A stretch of 64,000 nucleotides of DNA, taken from NCBI RefSeq assembly GCF_014268445.2, contig NZ_CP077089.1:3713501-3777500 (forward strand). Direction: 5' to 3'. The notes under the pieces are model-generated. The model saw only the letters and a list, made by a program, of their open reading frames with translations, was not told where the DNA came from and searched no databases. The translations under genes were made by a program, and so were the position numbers. Below are positions 1 to 7,842 of the stretch, in pieces; position 1 is the stretch's first letter, and each line of letters opens with the position of its first letter. The stretch is from Pseudomonas tensinigenes (GTDB lineage: Bacteria; Pseudomonadota; Gammaproteobacteria; Pseudomonadales; Pseudomonadaceae).

Positions 1-862
1 GCCGCTGGATGTTCAGCAACACGGCCTGATTCTGGTTGGCCCACGCAGCGAGGCGTTCGTTTTCGGCGCCATCGACGATTTCCGCCACGTCCTTGAGTCG
101 CAACGGCGCACCGTTTTTGTAGGCGAGAATCAGGTTGGCGTAGTCCTCGGGCGAGGTCAGCTGGTCGTTGGCATCGAGCATCGACACCCGGGTCGGGCCG
201 TCGAAGTTGCCTTTCGGCTGATTGACGTTGGAGGCGCCGATCAGGGTGCGCACGTCCGACAGGTTGAGGCTGTTGGCCGCCAACGCTTCCGGGTTGACCT
301 TGATCCGCACGGCCTGACGCTGACCGCCGGCAATGCTGACCATGCCGACGCCGCTGATCTGGGCGATTTTCTGCGCCATGCGTGTATCGACCAGGTCATT
401 GAGCTTGGGCAGCAGCATGGTTTTGGAAGTGATGGCCAGGGTCAATACCGGGGTGTCCGCCGGGTTGACCTTGTTGTACACCGGCGGTGCCGGCAAATCG
501 GTCGGCAGCAGGTTGGTCGCGGCGTTGATCGCGGCTTGCACCTGCTGTTCGGCGACGTCCATGTTGATGTCGAGGCTGAAACGCAACGTCAGCACCGACG
601 CACCGCCGGAACTGGTCGAGGCCATTTGCGTCAGGCCCGGCATCTGCCCGAACTGCCGCTCAAGCGGTGCAGTCACGGCACTGGTCATCACGTCCGGGCT
701 GGCGCCGGGATACAGGGTCATGACGCGGATGGTCGGGTAATCGACCTGTGGCAGCGCCGACACCGGCAGCAAGCGGTAAGCGATCAGGCCGGCCAGAACA
801 ATGGCCAGCATGCTCAGGGTGGTGGCTACCGGTCGGAGGATGAACAGCCGCGAAATGTTCAT
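1..862 (-). CDS. muxB: RND multidrug efflux inner-membrane transporter, MuxB/MdtB type (partial, N-terminal part)
   Basis: This is the N-terminal ~287 codons of a resistance-nodulation-division pump; the rest lies beyond the left edge. The protein begins [20 protein letters not shown], with the first membrane helix and then the porter-domain start ([26 protein letters not shown]) typical of MdtB/MuxB. In the family these proteins use the proton gradient to expel drugs together with a periplasmic adaptor and an outer-membrane channel. The ATG overlaps the stop of the upstream adaptor gene (ATGA), so the two are translationally coupled. In Pseudomonas the expected order is muxA-muxB-muxC-opmB; muxC and opmB would lie outside this window. 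Confidence 0.9.
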   Translation of the reverse strand, partial: MNISRLFILRPVATTLSMLAIVLAGLIAYRLLPVSALPQVDYPTIRVMTLYPGASPDVMTSAVTAPLERQFGQMPGLTQMASTSSGGASVLTLRFSLDINMDVAEQQVQAAINAATNLLPTDLPAPPVYNKVNPADTPVLTLAITSKTMLLPKLNDLVDTRMAQKIAQISGVGMVSIAGGQRQAVRIKVNPEALAANSLNLSDVRTLIGASNVNQPKGNFDGPTRVSMLDANDQLTSPEDYANLILAYKNGAPLRLKDVAEIVDGAENERLAAWANQNQAVLLNIQR

Positions 863-2166
863 GCGCCCTTCTTGGCCTTGTCGGTGACAGCAGTGTCAGT
901 CGGGGTGGCAGCAGATTTGCCTTGCAGGTGTTCGGTCGGGGTGGTCGGCACTTGATTGCTGTCGTTGACCACTTCCACTTCACTGCCCTCCTTCAGACGG
1001 TCAGTACCTTCCAGCACCACGCGGTCGCCGGCAGCCAGGCCTTCGGTGACCACAGTATTTTCGCCATCACTGGCACCGATCTTCAGTTGGCGGATGGTGA
1101 CTTTCTTGTCGCCGTCCAGCGCATAGACGAAGGTGCCGTTGGTGCCGAACTGGATGGCCGCTGACGGTGCCAGCACCACGCCTTTCAGTGTGTCAGCCAG
1201 CAAGTGAACGTTGACGAACTGGTTGGGGAACAGCGCCTGATCGCGGTTTTCGTAGCGGGCCTTGAACTTCAGGGTGCCGGTGGCGACGTCGATCTGGTTG
1301 TCGAGGCTTTGCAGCACGCCGGTGGCTTGCAGTTTGGTGTCGCCGCGATCCCACGCTTCAGCCGGCAGTTTGGCGCCACTGCGATAACGGGCGAGCACGG
1401 TTTCCAGGCTGTTTTCCGGCAAAGTGAAAGCGACGCTGATCGGTTGCGTCTGAGTGATCACCGCAAGGAACGTGGTGTCATTGGCGGTGACAAGGTTGCC
1501 GACGTCGACCTGACGCAAGCCGACACGGCCGGCAATCGGCGCGCGGATCTTGGTGAATTCGAGATTGAGCTTAGCATCGTTGACCGCGGCCTGATTGGTC
1601 TTGACCGTACCCAGATACTGGCCGACCAGTGCTTCGGCGGTGTCCAGCGTCTGTTTGGCGATGCTGTCCTCTTTGTACAGACCGCGATAACGCTCGACGT
1701 CAACCTGGGCGTTTTTCAGTTGTGCCTGATTCTGCAGCAAAGTGCCTTCGGCCTGCAGCAAGGCGTTCTGGTACGGACGTGGATCAATCTCGGCCAACAG
1801 GTCGCCGGCCTTGACCATCTGCCCTTCTTCGAAATTGATCTTGACCAGCTCGCCACCCACCCGGCTGCGCACATTGATGGTGTTGAGCGCCGTCACCGTA
1901 CCCAGCGCCTTGTAATACAGCGGGAAGTCACCGGTAACCGCCGGCGCCACGCGCACCGGAATTGGCCCGGCGCCGCCACCGAAGCCCGGCCGCATCATCC
2001 CCGAACGCCCGGTGTGCCCGGCCGCAGCCTTGTCTGCGCCCTCTTTGTGGGCTGAACCGGTGGGCCAGAATTTCCAGCACAGGACGGCGATCACCAACAA
2101 GACCAGCAGGCTGATCAGCCAGCGACGGGAGTTACGAGGGGACGATTGCATGGAGTCATTAACCAT
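859..2166 (-). CDS. muxA: RND efflux periplasmic adaptor subunit, MuxA/MdtA type
   Basis: A 435-residue membrane-fusion protein. An N-terminal membrane anchor lies at about residues 14-34, followed by a Gly/Pro-rich linker, the first half of the lipoyl domain (around [11 protein letters not shown], residues 101-111), an alpha-helical hairpin at about 135-190, the second lipoyl half ([15 protein letters not shown]) and the beta-barrel and membrane-proximal domains. It bridges the inner-membrane pump encoded by the next gene to an outer-membrane channel. The C-terminus is a long polar tail rich in Thr, Ala and Lys. A second ATG five codons downstream (2151) could also serve as start; neither has a strong SD. 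It overlaps muxB by 4 bases. Confidence 0.9.
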   Translation of the reverse strand: MVNDSMQSSPRNSRRWLISLLVLLVIAVLCWKFWPTGSAHKEGADKAAAGHTGRSGMMRPGFGGGAGPIPVRVAPAVTGDFPLYYKALGTVTALNTINVRSRVGGELVKINFEEGQMVKAGDLLAEIDPRPYQNALLQAEGTLLQNQAQLKNAQVDVERYRGLYKEDSIAKQTLDTAEALVGQYLGTVKTNQAAVNDAKLNLEFTKIRAPIAGRVGLRQVDVGNLVTANDTTFLAVITQTQPISVAFTLPENSLETVLARYRSGAKLPAEAWDRGDTKLQATGVLQSLDNQIDVATGTLKFKARYENRDQALFPNQFVNVHLLADTLKGVVLAPSAAIQFGTNGTFVYALDGDKKVTIRQLKIGASDGENTVVTEGLAAGDRVVLEGTDRLKEGSEVEVVNDSNQVPTTPTEHLQGKSAATPTDTAVTDKAKKGA

Positions 2167-2298
2167 TGGGCGCGTGGGCTTCTTTTACGGGAGGCTGAAC
2201 GATAAGCACTGGTGGGGAAATAGCAAAGCAGCTTTACCGGCAATTTACCTTCAACTTACGTTTCAAGGTGTGAGGCAAAACACTGATACACAAATGAA

Positions 2299-2324
2299 AA
2301 CGGCCTGGACAGGGCCAGGCCGTT
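2299..2324 (-). terminator. Rho-independent terminator downstream of tpx
   Basis: A perfect 10-bp inverted repeat (AACGGCCTGG with its complement, 6-nt loop) follows the tpx stop by 17 bases. On the minus strand it is followed by TTTTCATTTG. Confidence 0.75.
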
Positions 2325-2341
2325 AACAATTGTAAAAGCGC

Positions 2342-2842
2342 TTACTTGAGAACGGACAGCGCCGCTTCGTAGTTAGGCTCTTCTGCGATTTCCTTGACCA
2401 GTTCGCTGTGCAGGACGTTGTCGTTTTCGTCCAGCACCACAACGGCGCGAGCGGTCAGGCCTTTCAGCGGGCCGTCAGCGATGGCCACGCCGTAGTTCTC
2501 GATGAACTCGGCACCGCGCAGGGTCGACAGGTTTTGTACGTTTTCCAGACCTTCGGCGCCGCAGAACCGCGCTTGGGCGAACGGCAGGTCAGCCGAGATG
2601 CACAGCACCACGGTGTTGGCGATGTCGTTGGCCTGAGCGTTGAACTTGCGCACGGAAGTGGCGCAGGTCGGGGTGTCGACGCTTGGGAAGATGTTGAGGA
2701 TTTTGCGCTTGCCGGCAAAGTCTTTCAGGGTGACGTCAGACAGATTGCCGGCAACCAGAGAAAAGGCTGGCGCCTTGGAACCGGCTTGTGGCAACTGGCC
2801 GTTGACTTGAACCGGATTGCCTTTAAGGGTGACTTGAGCCAT
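2342..2842 (-). CDS. tpx: Thiol peroxidase (atypical 2-Cys peroxiredoxin)
   Basis: A 166-residue Tpx, the usual family length. It reduces H2O2 and alkyl hydroperoxides using thioredoxin. The peroxidatic Cys60 sits in [12 protein letters not shown] and the resolving Cys94 follows [12 protein letters not shown], both classic Tpx positions. The start chosen is the ATG at 2842 (MAQVTLKGN), preceded by AGAAGGA at good spacing; the open frame extends upstream to 3073 but that part is unlike Tpx and overlaps a REPIN. It is monocistronic, with a terminator just downstream. Family knowledge places it in the cytoplasm or periplasm depending on species; no signal peptide is visible here. Confidence 0.96.
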   Translation of the reverse strand: MAQVTLKGNPVQVNGQLPQAGSKAPAFSLVAGNLSDVTLKDFAGKRKILNIFPSVDTPTCATSVRKFNAQANDIANTVVLCISADLPFAQARFCGAEGLENVQNLSTLRGAEFIENYGVAIADGPLKGLTARAVVVLDENDNVLHSELVKEIAEEPNYEAALSVLK

Positions 2843-2984
2843 GACTTGAGTCCTTCTGATGTTTTGATTGGAAAGCATGCAAGAGGCCGAAGTTAACCAC
2901 GAAATGGTCCGACGACCTATGCCCTGTTTGGAAATTGTTGGGTGCCTGCGCGAAAAATTGTATACAAAACCAGCACAATTCCCA

Positions 2985-3074
2985 TGTGGGAGCGAGCCTG
3001 CTCGCGAAGGCGCTGGATCAGTCAGCATAAATGTTGAATGTGACGACCTCTTCGCGAGCAGGCTCGCTCCCACA
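2985..3074. repeat. REPIN (inverted REP pair)
   Basis: Two inverted copies of a REP core (TGTGGGAGCGAGCCTGCTCG) enclose about 40 bases of spacer. This is the standard REPIN arrangement of fluorescent pseudomonads. It lies between tpx and the YciI-like gene. Similar pairs occur at 13648, 14792 and 24100. Confidence 0.9.
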
Positions 3075-3178
3075 TTGGATTCTGCGGTGTTACTGGTCTT
3101 TTATTCAGAGACCTTGTCGATTCACCGCTGGCTCGTTCGACTAGACAACGAATCCCCACAATCCACGGAGTAACCGCC

Positions 3179-3604
3179 ATGCGCTTCATGATCCTTGTCA
3201 AAGCCAGCGCCGATTCGGAAGCCGGCATCATGCCCAGCGAAGAGCTGATCACCGCCATGGGCAACTTCAACGAAGAACTGGTCAAGGCTGGCATTCTCAT
3301 CGACGCCGACGGCCTGCACCCGAGCAGCAAAGGCGCTCGCGTGCATTTCTCCGGTGACAAACGCACGGTCATCGACGGGCCGTTCATCGAGACCAAAGAA
3401 CTGGTGGCGGGTTACTGGATCTGGGAAGTGAAATCGAAAGAAGAAGCCATCGAATGGGTCAAGCGCTGCCCCAATCCGATGCCCGGCGAGTCCGATATTG
3501 AAATTCGCCAGATATTCTCTGCCGAAGACTTCGGCGCTGAGTTCACCCCGGAAGCGCGTGCGCAAGAAGAACGCGTTCGCGAACAAGCCAAGAAAAACAG
3601 CTGA
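3179..3604 (+). CDS. YciI-family (DGPF domain) protein
   Basis: A 141-residue protein of the YciI-like ferredoxin-fold family (COG3795). The start MRFMILVKAS and the signature DGPFIETKE (residues 66-74) are diagnostic, and AGYWIWEV follows as usual. The start codon is preceded by GGAG at good spacing. Biochemical roles in this family are poorly defined; members are often near sigma factors of the ECF41 type, but no such gene is adjacent here. The C-terminus (about residues 120-141) is a charged tail. It appears to be transcribed alone. Confidence 0.85.
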   Translation: MRFMILVKASADSEAGIMPSEELITAMGNFNEELVKAGILIDADGLHPSSKGARVHFSGDKRTVIDGPFIETKELVAGYWIWEVKSKEEAIEWVKRCPNPMPGESDIEIRQIFSAEDFGAEFTPEARAQEERVREQAKKNS

Positions 3605-3618
3605 ACCGGATATCACAT

Positions 3619-3690
3619 GTAGGAGCTGCCGAAGGCTGCGATCTTTTGATTCTGTTCTTAAAACACAAGATCAAAAGATCGCAGCGTCGT
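3619..3690. repeat. Intergenic palindromic repeat (GGAGCTGCCGAAGGCTGCGATC family)
   Basis: TGTAGGAGCTGCCGAAGGC and GATCTTTTGATT are followed by an inverted copy ending ATCAAAAGATCGCAGC. The same family appears as a cleaner palindrome at 7299-7356 and as a fragment near 4577. It could act as a terminator for the gene just upstream. Confidence 0.7.
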
Positions 3691-3738
3691 TTCACTCGAC
3701 AGCTAAAGAGTCGGTCAATCGGGCATAGAGCGGATCTT

Positions 3739-3851
3739 GATCGTTCCCACGCTCTGCGTGGGAATGCCTCAAGGGACGCTCCGCGTTCCAGCTTGCGAAT
3801 TTGACGCAGAGCGTCAAGGGCTGCATTCCCACGCAGAGCGTGGGAACGATC
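3739..3851. repeat. Intergenic inverted repeat (GATCGTTCCCACGCTCTGCG family)
   Basis: Ends are perfect inverted copies of GATCGTTCCCACGCTCTGCG, with an imperfectly palindromic middle containing GACGCTCCGCG and CGCAGAGCGTC. A minimal 31-bp version with the same ends is at 27366-27396. This is a non-autonomous, REP-like family. Confidence 0.75.
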
Positions 3852-3863
3852 ATTCAACAGAGA

Positions 3864-4232
3864 TCAGTTATTGAGTTCGACGTGATCCAGGGCTTGATTC
3901 ACCGCGAGTTCCCCCAGCATTACGACTTGTGCGATGCCCAGTGCGGTCTTGCGCTGCGAGGTTTCCAGCGAGGCGGCGAAGTTCATCAGCATTTCACTGG
4001 CCGAGCCTAGGGTTTCGCTGGCGTTGGCTAGAAGAGATTCGGTGTTGTACCTGGGGTTGGCGAGGTACATGGGTTCCGGCTCGTTGACGCTGGACATGAT
4101 GCCGGCGGCGGGATTGAGGTAGTAGTCGAGGGCGCGGTCGGCGGCTTCGTGGAGTTTTTTGCTGTCGACTGAGGCGTAGGGGGATGTGCTGTCGGCGTCT
4201 GATTCTGGGGGATTGGGTGTTGGTTTTTTCAT
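3864..4232 (-). CDS. DUF6124 family protein
   Basis: A 122-residue protein that begins MKKPTPNPPESD and contains SKKLHEAADRALDYYLNP and a Met/Ala/Leu-rich helical C-terminal half with ASETLGSASEMLMNFAASLE. I recognise this as the Pseudomonas-restricted DUF6124 (formerly DUF3077-like) family, of unknown function. The start at 4232 fits the family; the frame stays open to 4376 but that upstream part is translated leader sequence without homology. The gene is preceded by a long conserved-looking leader (separate entry). The helical, polar, signal-less protein is likely cytoplasmic. Confidence 0.8.
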   Translation of the reverse strand: MKKPTPNPPESDADSTSPYASVDSKKLHEAADRALDYYLNPAAGIMSSVNEPEPMYLANPRYNTESLLANASETLGSASEMLMNFAASLETSQRKTALGIAQVVMLGELAVNQALDHVELNN

Positions 4233-4540
4233 GGTGGAACTCCACTGGAAAGTTGGAGCTGCCCCATTCGGTTTCCGGACGAAGAGGTGGCAGCTGTACG
4301 CAGGTTGGAAACCCGGGCAGCGGCGACCCGGTCGACCCGAAGGTCTCCCGCGCACAGCCGCCATAACGGAGTGCACACATTCGAAGTGCGCAAGGATACG
4401 TTATGAAAGGCGTGTACGCGCCACTAATACCCGTCGGGGTTTCCAGTCCCGGTCGCTGATTTGGCAGCGACGAACACAGGCTAGAGACCCGACGTCCGAC
4501 GGACAACCTGAAAACCTTGTGGGAACGTTCCGCAAATTCC
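4233..4540 (-). ncRNA. Candidate structured 5' leader of the DUF6124 gene
   Basis: About 300 bases upstream of the DUF6124 start hold several local inverted repeats on the minus strand, for example CGGGTCGACCGGGTCG near 4325-4340 and a CGCTGCCAAATCAGCG hairpin near 4455-4470. I recall very similar sequence upstream of DUF6124/DUF3077 genes in other pseudomonads, often mis-annotated as spurious ORFs. The extent is approximate. Function is unknown; an attenuator or small RNA are both possible. Confidence 0.4.
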
Positions 4541-4776
4541 AAACAACGTTTAAACATCCCGAATTGAAATACGCATATGTAAGAGCTGCCGAAGGCTCGA
4601 ACCACGATCGGACGATCGAAAATCACCGAGCGCTTCCAGCAGGACATTGTGCGCAGCACCTTGCAGGACGTCGGCATTGGCTCGGCCGCTTGGGTCAACT
4701 ACCGTGCCGCGTTGGGATGGAGGGGATCCTTACCTTCGCTGGTTTACCGGGCAATGATGTAGCGCCTGAGCAAATG

Positions 4777-4872
4777 CCATCGCGGGCAAGCCCACTCCCA
4801 CAGGGATCGATGTGAGTCAAAAATCGTATTCACAACGCCGAACCCTGTGGGAGCGGGCTTGCCCGCGATGGG
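4777..4872. repeat. REPIN (GGGCTTGCCCGCGATGG type)
   Basis: Two inverted REPs with core GGGAGCGGGCTTGCCCGCGA are separated by about 40 bases. The core differs from the GAGCCTGCTCGCGA type elsewhere in the window, so two REP subfamilies coexist. The stretch 4541-4776 before it holds no convincing gene. Confidence 0.85.
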
Positions 4873-4890
4873 GCCATCAACTGCGCTGAA

Positions 4891-5568
4891 TTATTTGGAC
4901 CCGGACTTCAGCTTGAGATACGACTGACGCAAGTCCGATGCCCAGCCATCGATCACCGGTTTGACGTCATTCGCCGTCATCGCCTGGGTGTCATTTTCCA
5001 ACGGCTTGCCGGTGCCTTTGCGCACCACTTGCGCGACGACCTTGTTATTCGCGCCATCGAGGAACACCGCTTCGGTGGCCAGAGTGGTTTCCTGATCGCG
5101 GATACCGCTGGCGGTGCTGACCGCTGCGGCGACCAGAGCGATCGGAATCACCTCATACGCATGCAGGCCTTCGGTCTTGCTGCTCACGGCGGTGATCGCC
5201 GCACGCACCACAATCACGCCTGGGCCCGGGCCGGTGGCTAGCGGCAAGTCTTTACCGATCTCACGTTTGAGCGCCTGATCGTAGTAGGAGGTGATGCCAT
5301 TGAGGGTTTGCTGGGAGATCTTCGCGGTCGGTTGCGGTTTCGGGTAGAGCTGGGTTGGCTCGATATAAACGCTGGTGAATTTCTTGATGTCGACCTTCGG
5401 ATCGATCCAGCGCATGACCTCGGCACCGGACGGAGATTTGGCTTCCTTGAGCTGGCTGTAGTCTTTGAGAAAGCCTGAGTACTCTTTCGGGTCGACGGTT
5501 TTGCTGGAACAACCCACCATTGCGACGGTGGCAATGCACAGAGTGCCCATCATCACTGCTAGCTTCAT
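4891..5568 (-). CDS. DUF3313 domain lipoprotein
   Basis: A 225-residue putative outer-membrane or periplasmic lipoprotein. Signal peptide and lipobox are clear: MKLAVMMGTLCIATVAMVGC, with cleavage before the Cys at residue 20. The mature part resembles DUF3313 proteins (SGFLKDYSQLKE, RWIDPKVDIKKFTSVYIEP). The chosen start has AGGAG seven bases upstream. The function of the family is not established. The C-terminal third (IPIALVAAAVSTASGIRDQETT) is a small-residue-rich helix typical of the family. It is flanked by repeats on both sides and appears monocistronic. Confidence 0.85.
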   Translation of the reverse strand: MKLAVMMGTLCIATVAMVGCSSKTVDPKEYSGFLKDYSQLKEAKSPSGAEVMRWIDPKVDIKKFTSVYIEPTQLYPKPQPTAKISQQTLNGITSYYDQALKREIGKDLPLATGPGPGVIVVRAAITAVSSKTEGLHAYEVIPIALVAAAVSTASGIRDQETTLATEAVFLDGANNKVVAQVVRKGTGKPLENDTQAMTANDVKPVIDGWASDLRQSYLKLKSGSK

Positions 5569-5853
5569 GCTGTAACTCCTGTCAGAAGGCCGAAAACTTT
5601 GTCCGGGGGAATTACAGGTATAGCTAAAACCGCAGTAATTGCGTTGGCAAAGCACAATATTCACGCAAGGCTGCGCGGCGCATCACAAGCGTCATTTGAA
5701 AGACGTCGAGCATCCGGCAACGCTGCATTGAGCACTTGGCAATGCGTGAACTTCAAGAGTCGGCTGCACTGGAGCAAGTTGAGCCGGAACGCCCGCAGGT
5801 GCTTTTGCAGGGCTGGAAGCAGATGAACCAAGTGATTGGCTGGAGATTGTCTT

Positions 5854-6160
5854 CCCTCACCCTAGCCCTCTCCCAGAGGTAGAGGGGACCGAATGGGGGA
5901 TATTCGAGAGATGCACCGACGTGAGCGATTGGCTTTGAATCCAAAATCGACTCGGTCTGTCACGTCGGTATCGCTCGCCAGACAACTCGGTCAGTCCCCC
6001 TCCCTCTGGGAAAGGGGACCGATTGGGGGAGATTCAAGAGATACACCGACGTGACCGATTGGCTTTGAATCCATAATCGACTGGGTCTTTCACGTCGGTG
6101 CAGGACGACAGACACCTCGGTCAGTCCCCTCTCCCTCCGGGAGAGGGTTAGGGTGAGGGG
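5854..6160. repeat. 130-bp tandem duplication inside a CCCTCACCCTAGCCCTCTCCC inverted-repeat element
   Basis: The element starts CCCTCACCCTAGCCCTCTCCC and ends with the inverted form GGGAGAGGGTTAGGGTGAGGG. Inside it, a unit containing CCGATTGGGGGA, CACCGACGTGA, GGCTTTGAATCC and CACGTCGGT is present twice; GGCTTTGAAT occurs at 5931 and 6061, a 130-bp period. A single-copy element with the same termini is at 11481-11640. The interval 5569-5853 contains no gene I can support. Confidence 0.75.
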
Positions 6161-6179
6161 CTTTTCAGGGTTCACGCCA

Positions 6180-7154
6180 TTACCAGGACGAAGTCTCACC
6201 ACTACGCAAAGCCATCTCCCGCCGGCTGTTGATGTGCATCGCCTTGATCAACGACACCGTACCCACCAACAAAATCGCCGCGCCCAACAGGAAATCAATG
6301 TTGTACAGCTGAAAATCCCGCACCGGCCCGATCAGCAGCACCCGCACGATCGCGGCGCCCAGCAGCGTGGCAAGGAAGTCGATCCCCGGTTCGTTACGGT
6401 AAAACACCAGCAGCAACGGCAGACACAGCACCAACAGCAGCAGCAACACCACAACCTTGAACGAGCCTTTGCGCTCGACACTGAACGCACATTCGTGCGG
6501 CCCGTAAGCCTTGTAATCCTCGTCGCGGATCATCGAGGTTTTCTCGTTGATGTAGTCGACGCGGTTGTACTTCTGGATCGGCGTGAAGGTGTTGGACATC
6601 TCCATCAATGTGGTGATGTTCTTGAAGCGCAGATCAATGCGCTCGCTGCCCTTGAGGTAATAGAGCACCGGTTTGTAGCCGTAGCGATAGGTGTCGAACG
6701 GGAATTCGGTGACCTGACCCTGTACGCCGATCGGGCGCGGTTCAAGTTCGGCGTAGGCGCTTTTGTTGGTGGCCGACAGGTTGCGGCTCAGCGGCTGCAC
6801 CTTGACCTGTTCAAGGAAGATCGGCGTGACGCCGTACGACCACTGCAACGGCTCCAGACGCAGGCGCAGTTCGTTGCGAGCGAGGTCGTAGCGGTTGAAG
6901 GTACGTTCCGAAACCACCAGCGAACCGCTGAGCATGAACTCGCCGCGCAGGTTATTGGTGACGCGCAAGGTCAGTTGGTCCTTGCCCAGCAACGCCGCTT
7001 CCGTGGACGGTGGCGTGCCGCACCACGCGGTGCTTTCGCCGACGCCGCCGAGCTGGCCGCCGCTGTTTTCCTTGAATACATAAAAGTAACTGGCCCACAG
7101 CGTCACCATTAACAGCGCCGCTGTGAGACCGAGGATTTTTTTGCCCGGACTCAC
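6180..7154 (-). CDS. Membrane protein of unknown function with large periplasmic domain
   Basis: A 324-residue protein starting with GTG at 7154 (GGGAG nine bases upstream). A membrane anchor at residues about 7-27 is followed by a beta-rich extracytoplasmic region of some 200 residues (includes FPFDTYRYGYKPVLYYL), then three predicted membrane helices at about 233-253, 257-277 and 285-305. The topology and the FPFDTY motif recall DUF4436-type proteins, but the match is weak and I do not assign a function. The gene stands alone, bounded by repeat elements on both sides. The periplasmic part has two Cys (CGTPPS, HECAF). Confidence 0.7.
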   Translation of the reverse strand: MSPGKKILGLTAALLMVTLWASYFYVFKENSGGQLGGVGESTAWCGTPPSTEAALLGKDQLTLRVTNNLRGEFMLSGSLVVSERTFNRYDLARNELRLRLEPLQWSYGVTPIFLEQVKVQPLSRNLSATNKSAYAELEPRPIGVQGQVTEFPFDTYRYGYKPVLYYLKGSERIDLRFKNITTLMEMSNTFTPIQKYNRVDYINEKTSMIRDEDYKAYGPHECAFSVERKGSFKVVVLLLLLVLCLPLLLVFYRNEPGIDFLATLLGAAIVRVLLIGPVRDFQLYNIDFLLGAAILLVGTVSLIKAMHINSRREMALRSGETSSW

Positions 7155-7298
7155 TGATCAGACTCCCTTCTTCGGTTCCATCGTCCAGCCGAAAACCCGC
7201 TGGCGACGGCGACTCTACCAAAAGGCCAGCATCGACCCAAGGGAAAATGCCCAACGAGTGAGGGTTGTAGGGGTTTCCCCGGTGGTAAAAGCAAAGTC

Positions 7299-7356
7299 AA
7301 AAGATCGCAGCCTGCGGCAGCTCCTACACTGGAGCTGCCGCAGGCTGCGATCTTTT
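7299..7356. repeat. Palindromic repeat, likely terminator of the DUF934 transcript
   Basis: A perfect 26-bp inverted repeat (AAAAGATCGCAGCCTGCGGC and its complement) with a 6-nt loop. It ends seven bases after the DUF934 stop, and its minus-strand 3' side carries a T-rich tail. Confidence 0.75.
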
Positions 7357-7362
7357 CAACCC

Positions 7363-7842
7363 TCAGCGCCGACGGAACAACGGGCGCGGTTCGATGACGG
7401 AGCGGCCGTAAAGCACGCTCATGCCGGCCAACCCTTTCAGCGCATCCTCAGCAGACTTGTCCTCACGCACCGCAAAACTGTCGAACCCGCACTGGCGCAT
7501 ATGGCTGAGCTGATCCCGCAACACATCGCCAATCGCGCGCAACTCCCCTGCCCAGCCGAACCGACTGCGCAGCAGATATGCCTGACTGTAGGCACGCCCG
7601 TCGCGAAAACTTGGAAAATCCAAAGCGATCAGCGGCAACGAACCCAACCACGGCACCAGGCTTTCAACCTCATCATCCGGGCCGAGCCACACCGCGTGAG
7701 TCGACGGCGATTCAAGCCAATGCATCAGCGGCAACATCAGCAATCCGTCCGGCCTTGGCATCGATGGCTCGCGCACCAGCGTCCATGGATCGTCCGTCAC
7801 AATCCGCGCCACACCCTGCTCCAGTCGCAGCAGATTGTTCAT
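7363..7842 (-). CDS. DUF934 domain protein, partner of sulfite/nitrite reductase
   Basis: A 159-residue DUF934 (COG3749) protein with the conserved DFPSFRDGRAYSQAYLLR block and a SHMRQCGFDSFAVR segment. Members almost always follow a ferredoxin-type sulfite/nitrite reductase gene and are named oxidoreductase components of sulfate reduction on genomic context alone. The ATG overlaps the reductase stop (ATGA), so translation is coupled. The C-terminal GRSVIEPRPLFRRR is Arg-rich. No cofactor motif is visible. Confidence 0.85.
   Translation of the reverse strand: MNNLLRLEQGVARIVTDDPWTLVREPSMPRPDGLLMLPLMHWLESPSTHAVWLGPDDEVESLVPWLGSLPLIALDFPSFRDGRAYSQAYLLRSRFGWAGELRAIGDVLRDQLSHMRQCGFDSFAVREDKSAEDALKGLAGMSVLYGRSVIEPRPLFRRR

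Noticed and set aside
3739-3851. Possible CRISPR-like repeats among the intergenic repeats
   Set aside because: The repeats are inverted pairs, not regularly spaced direct repeats, and no cas gene is present.
4600-4735. Fragment reading KITERFQQDIVRSTLQDVGIG on the plus strand
   Set aside because: It might be a gene remnant, but there is no start, no family match I can name and the frame is short.
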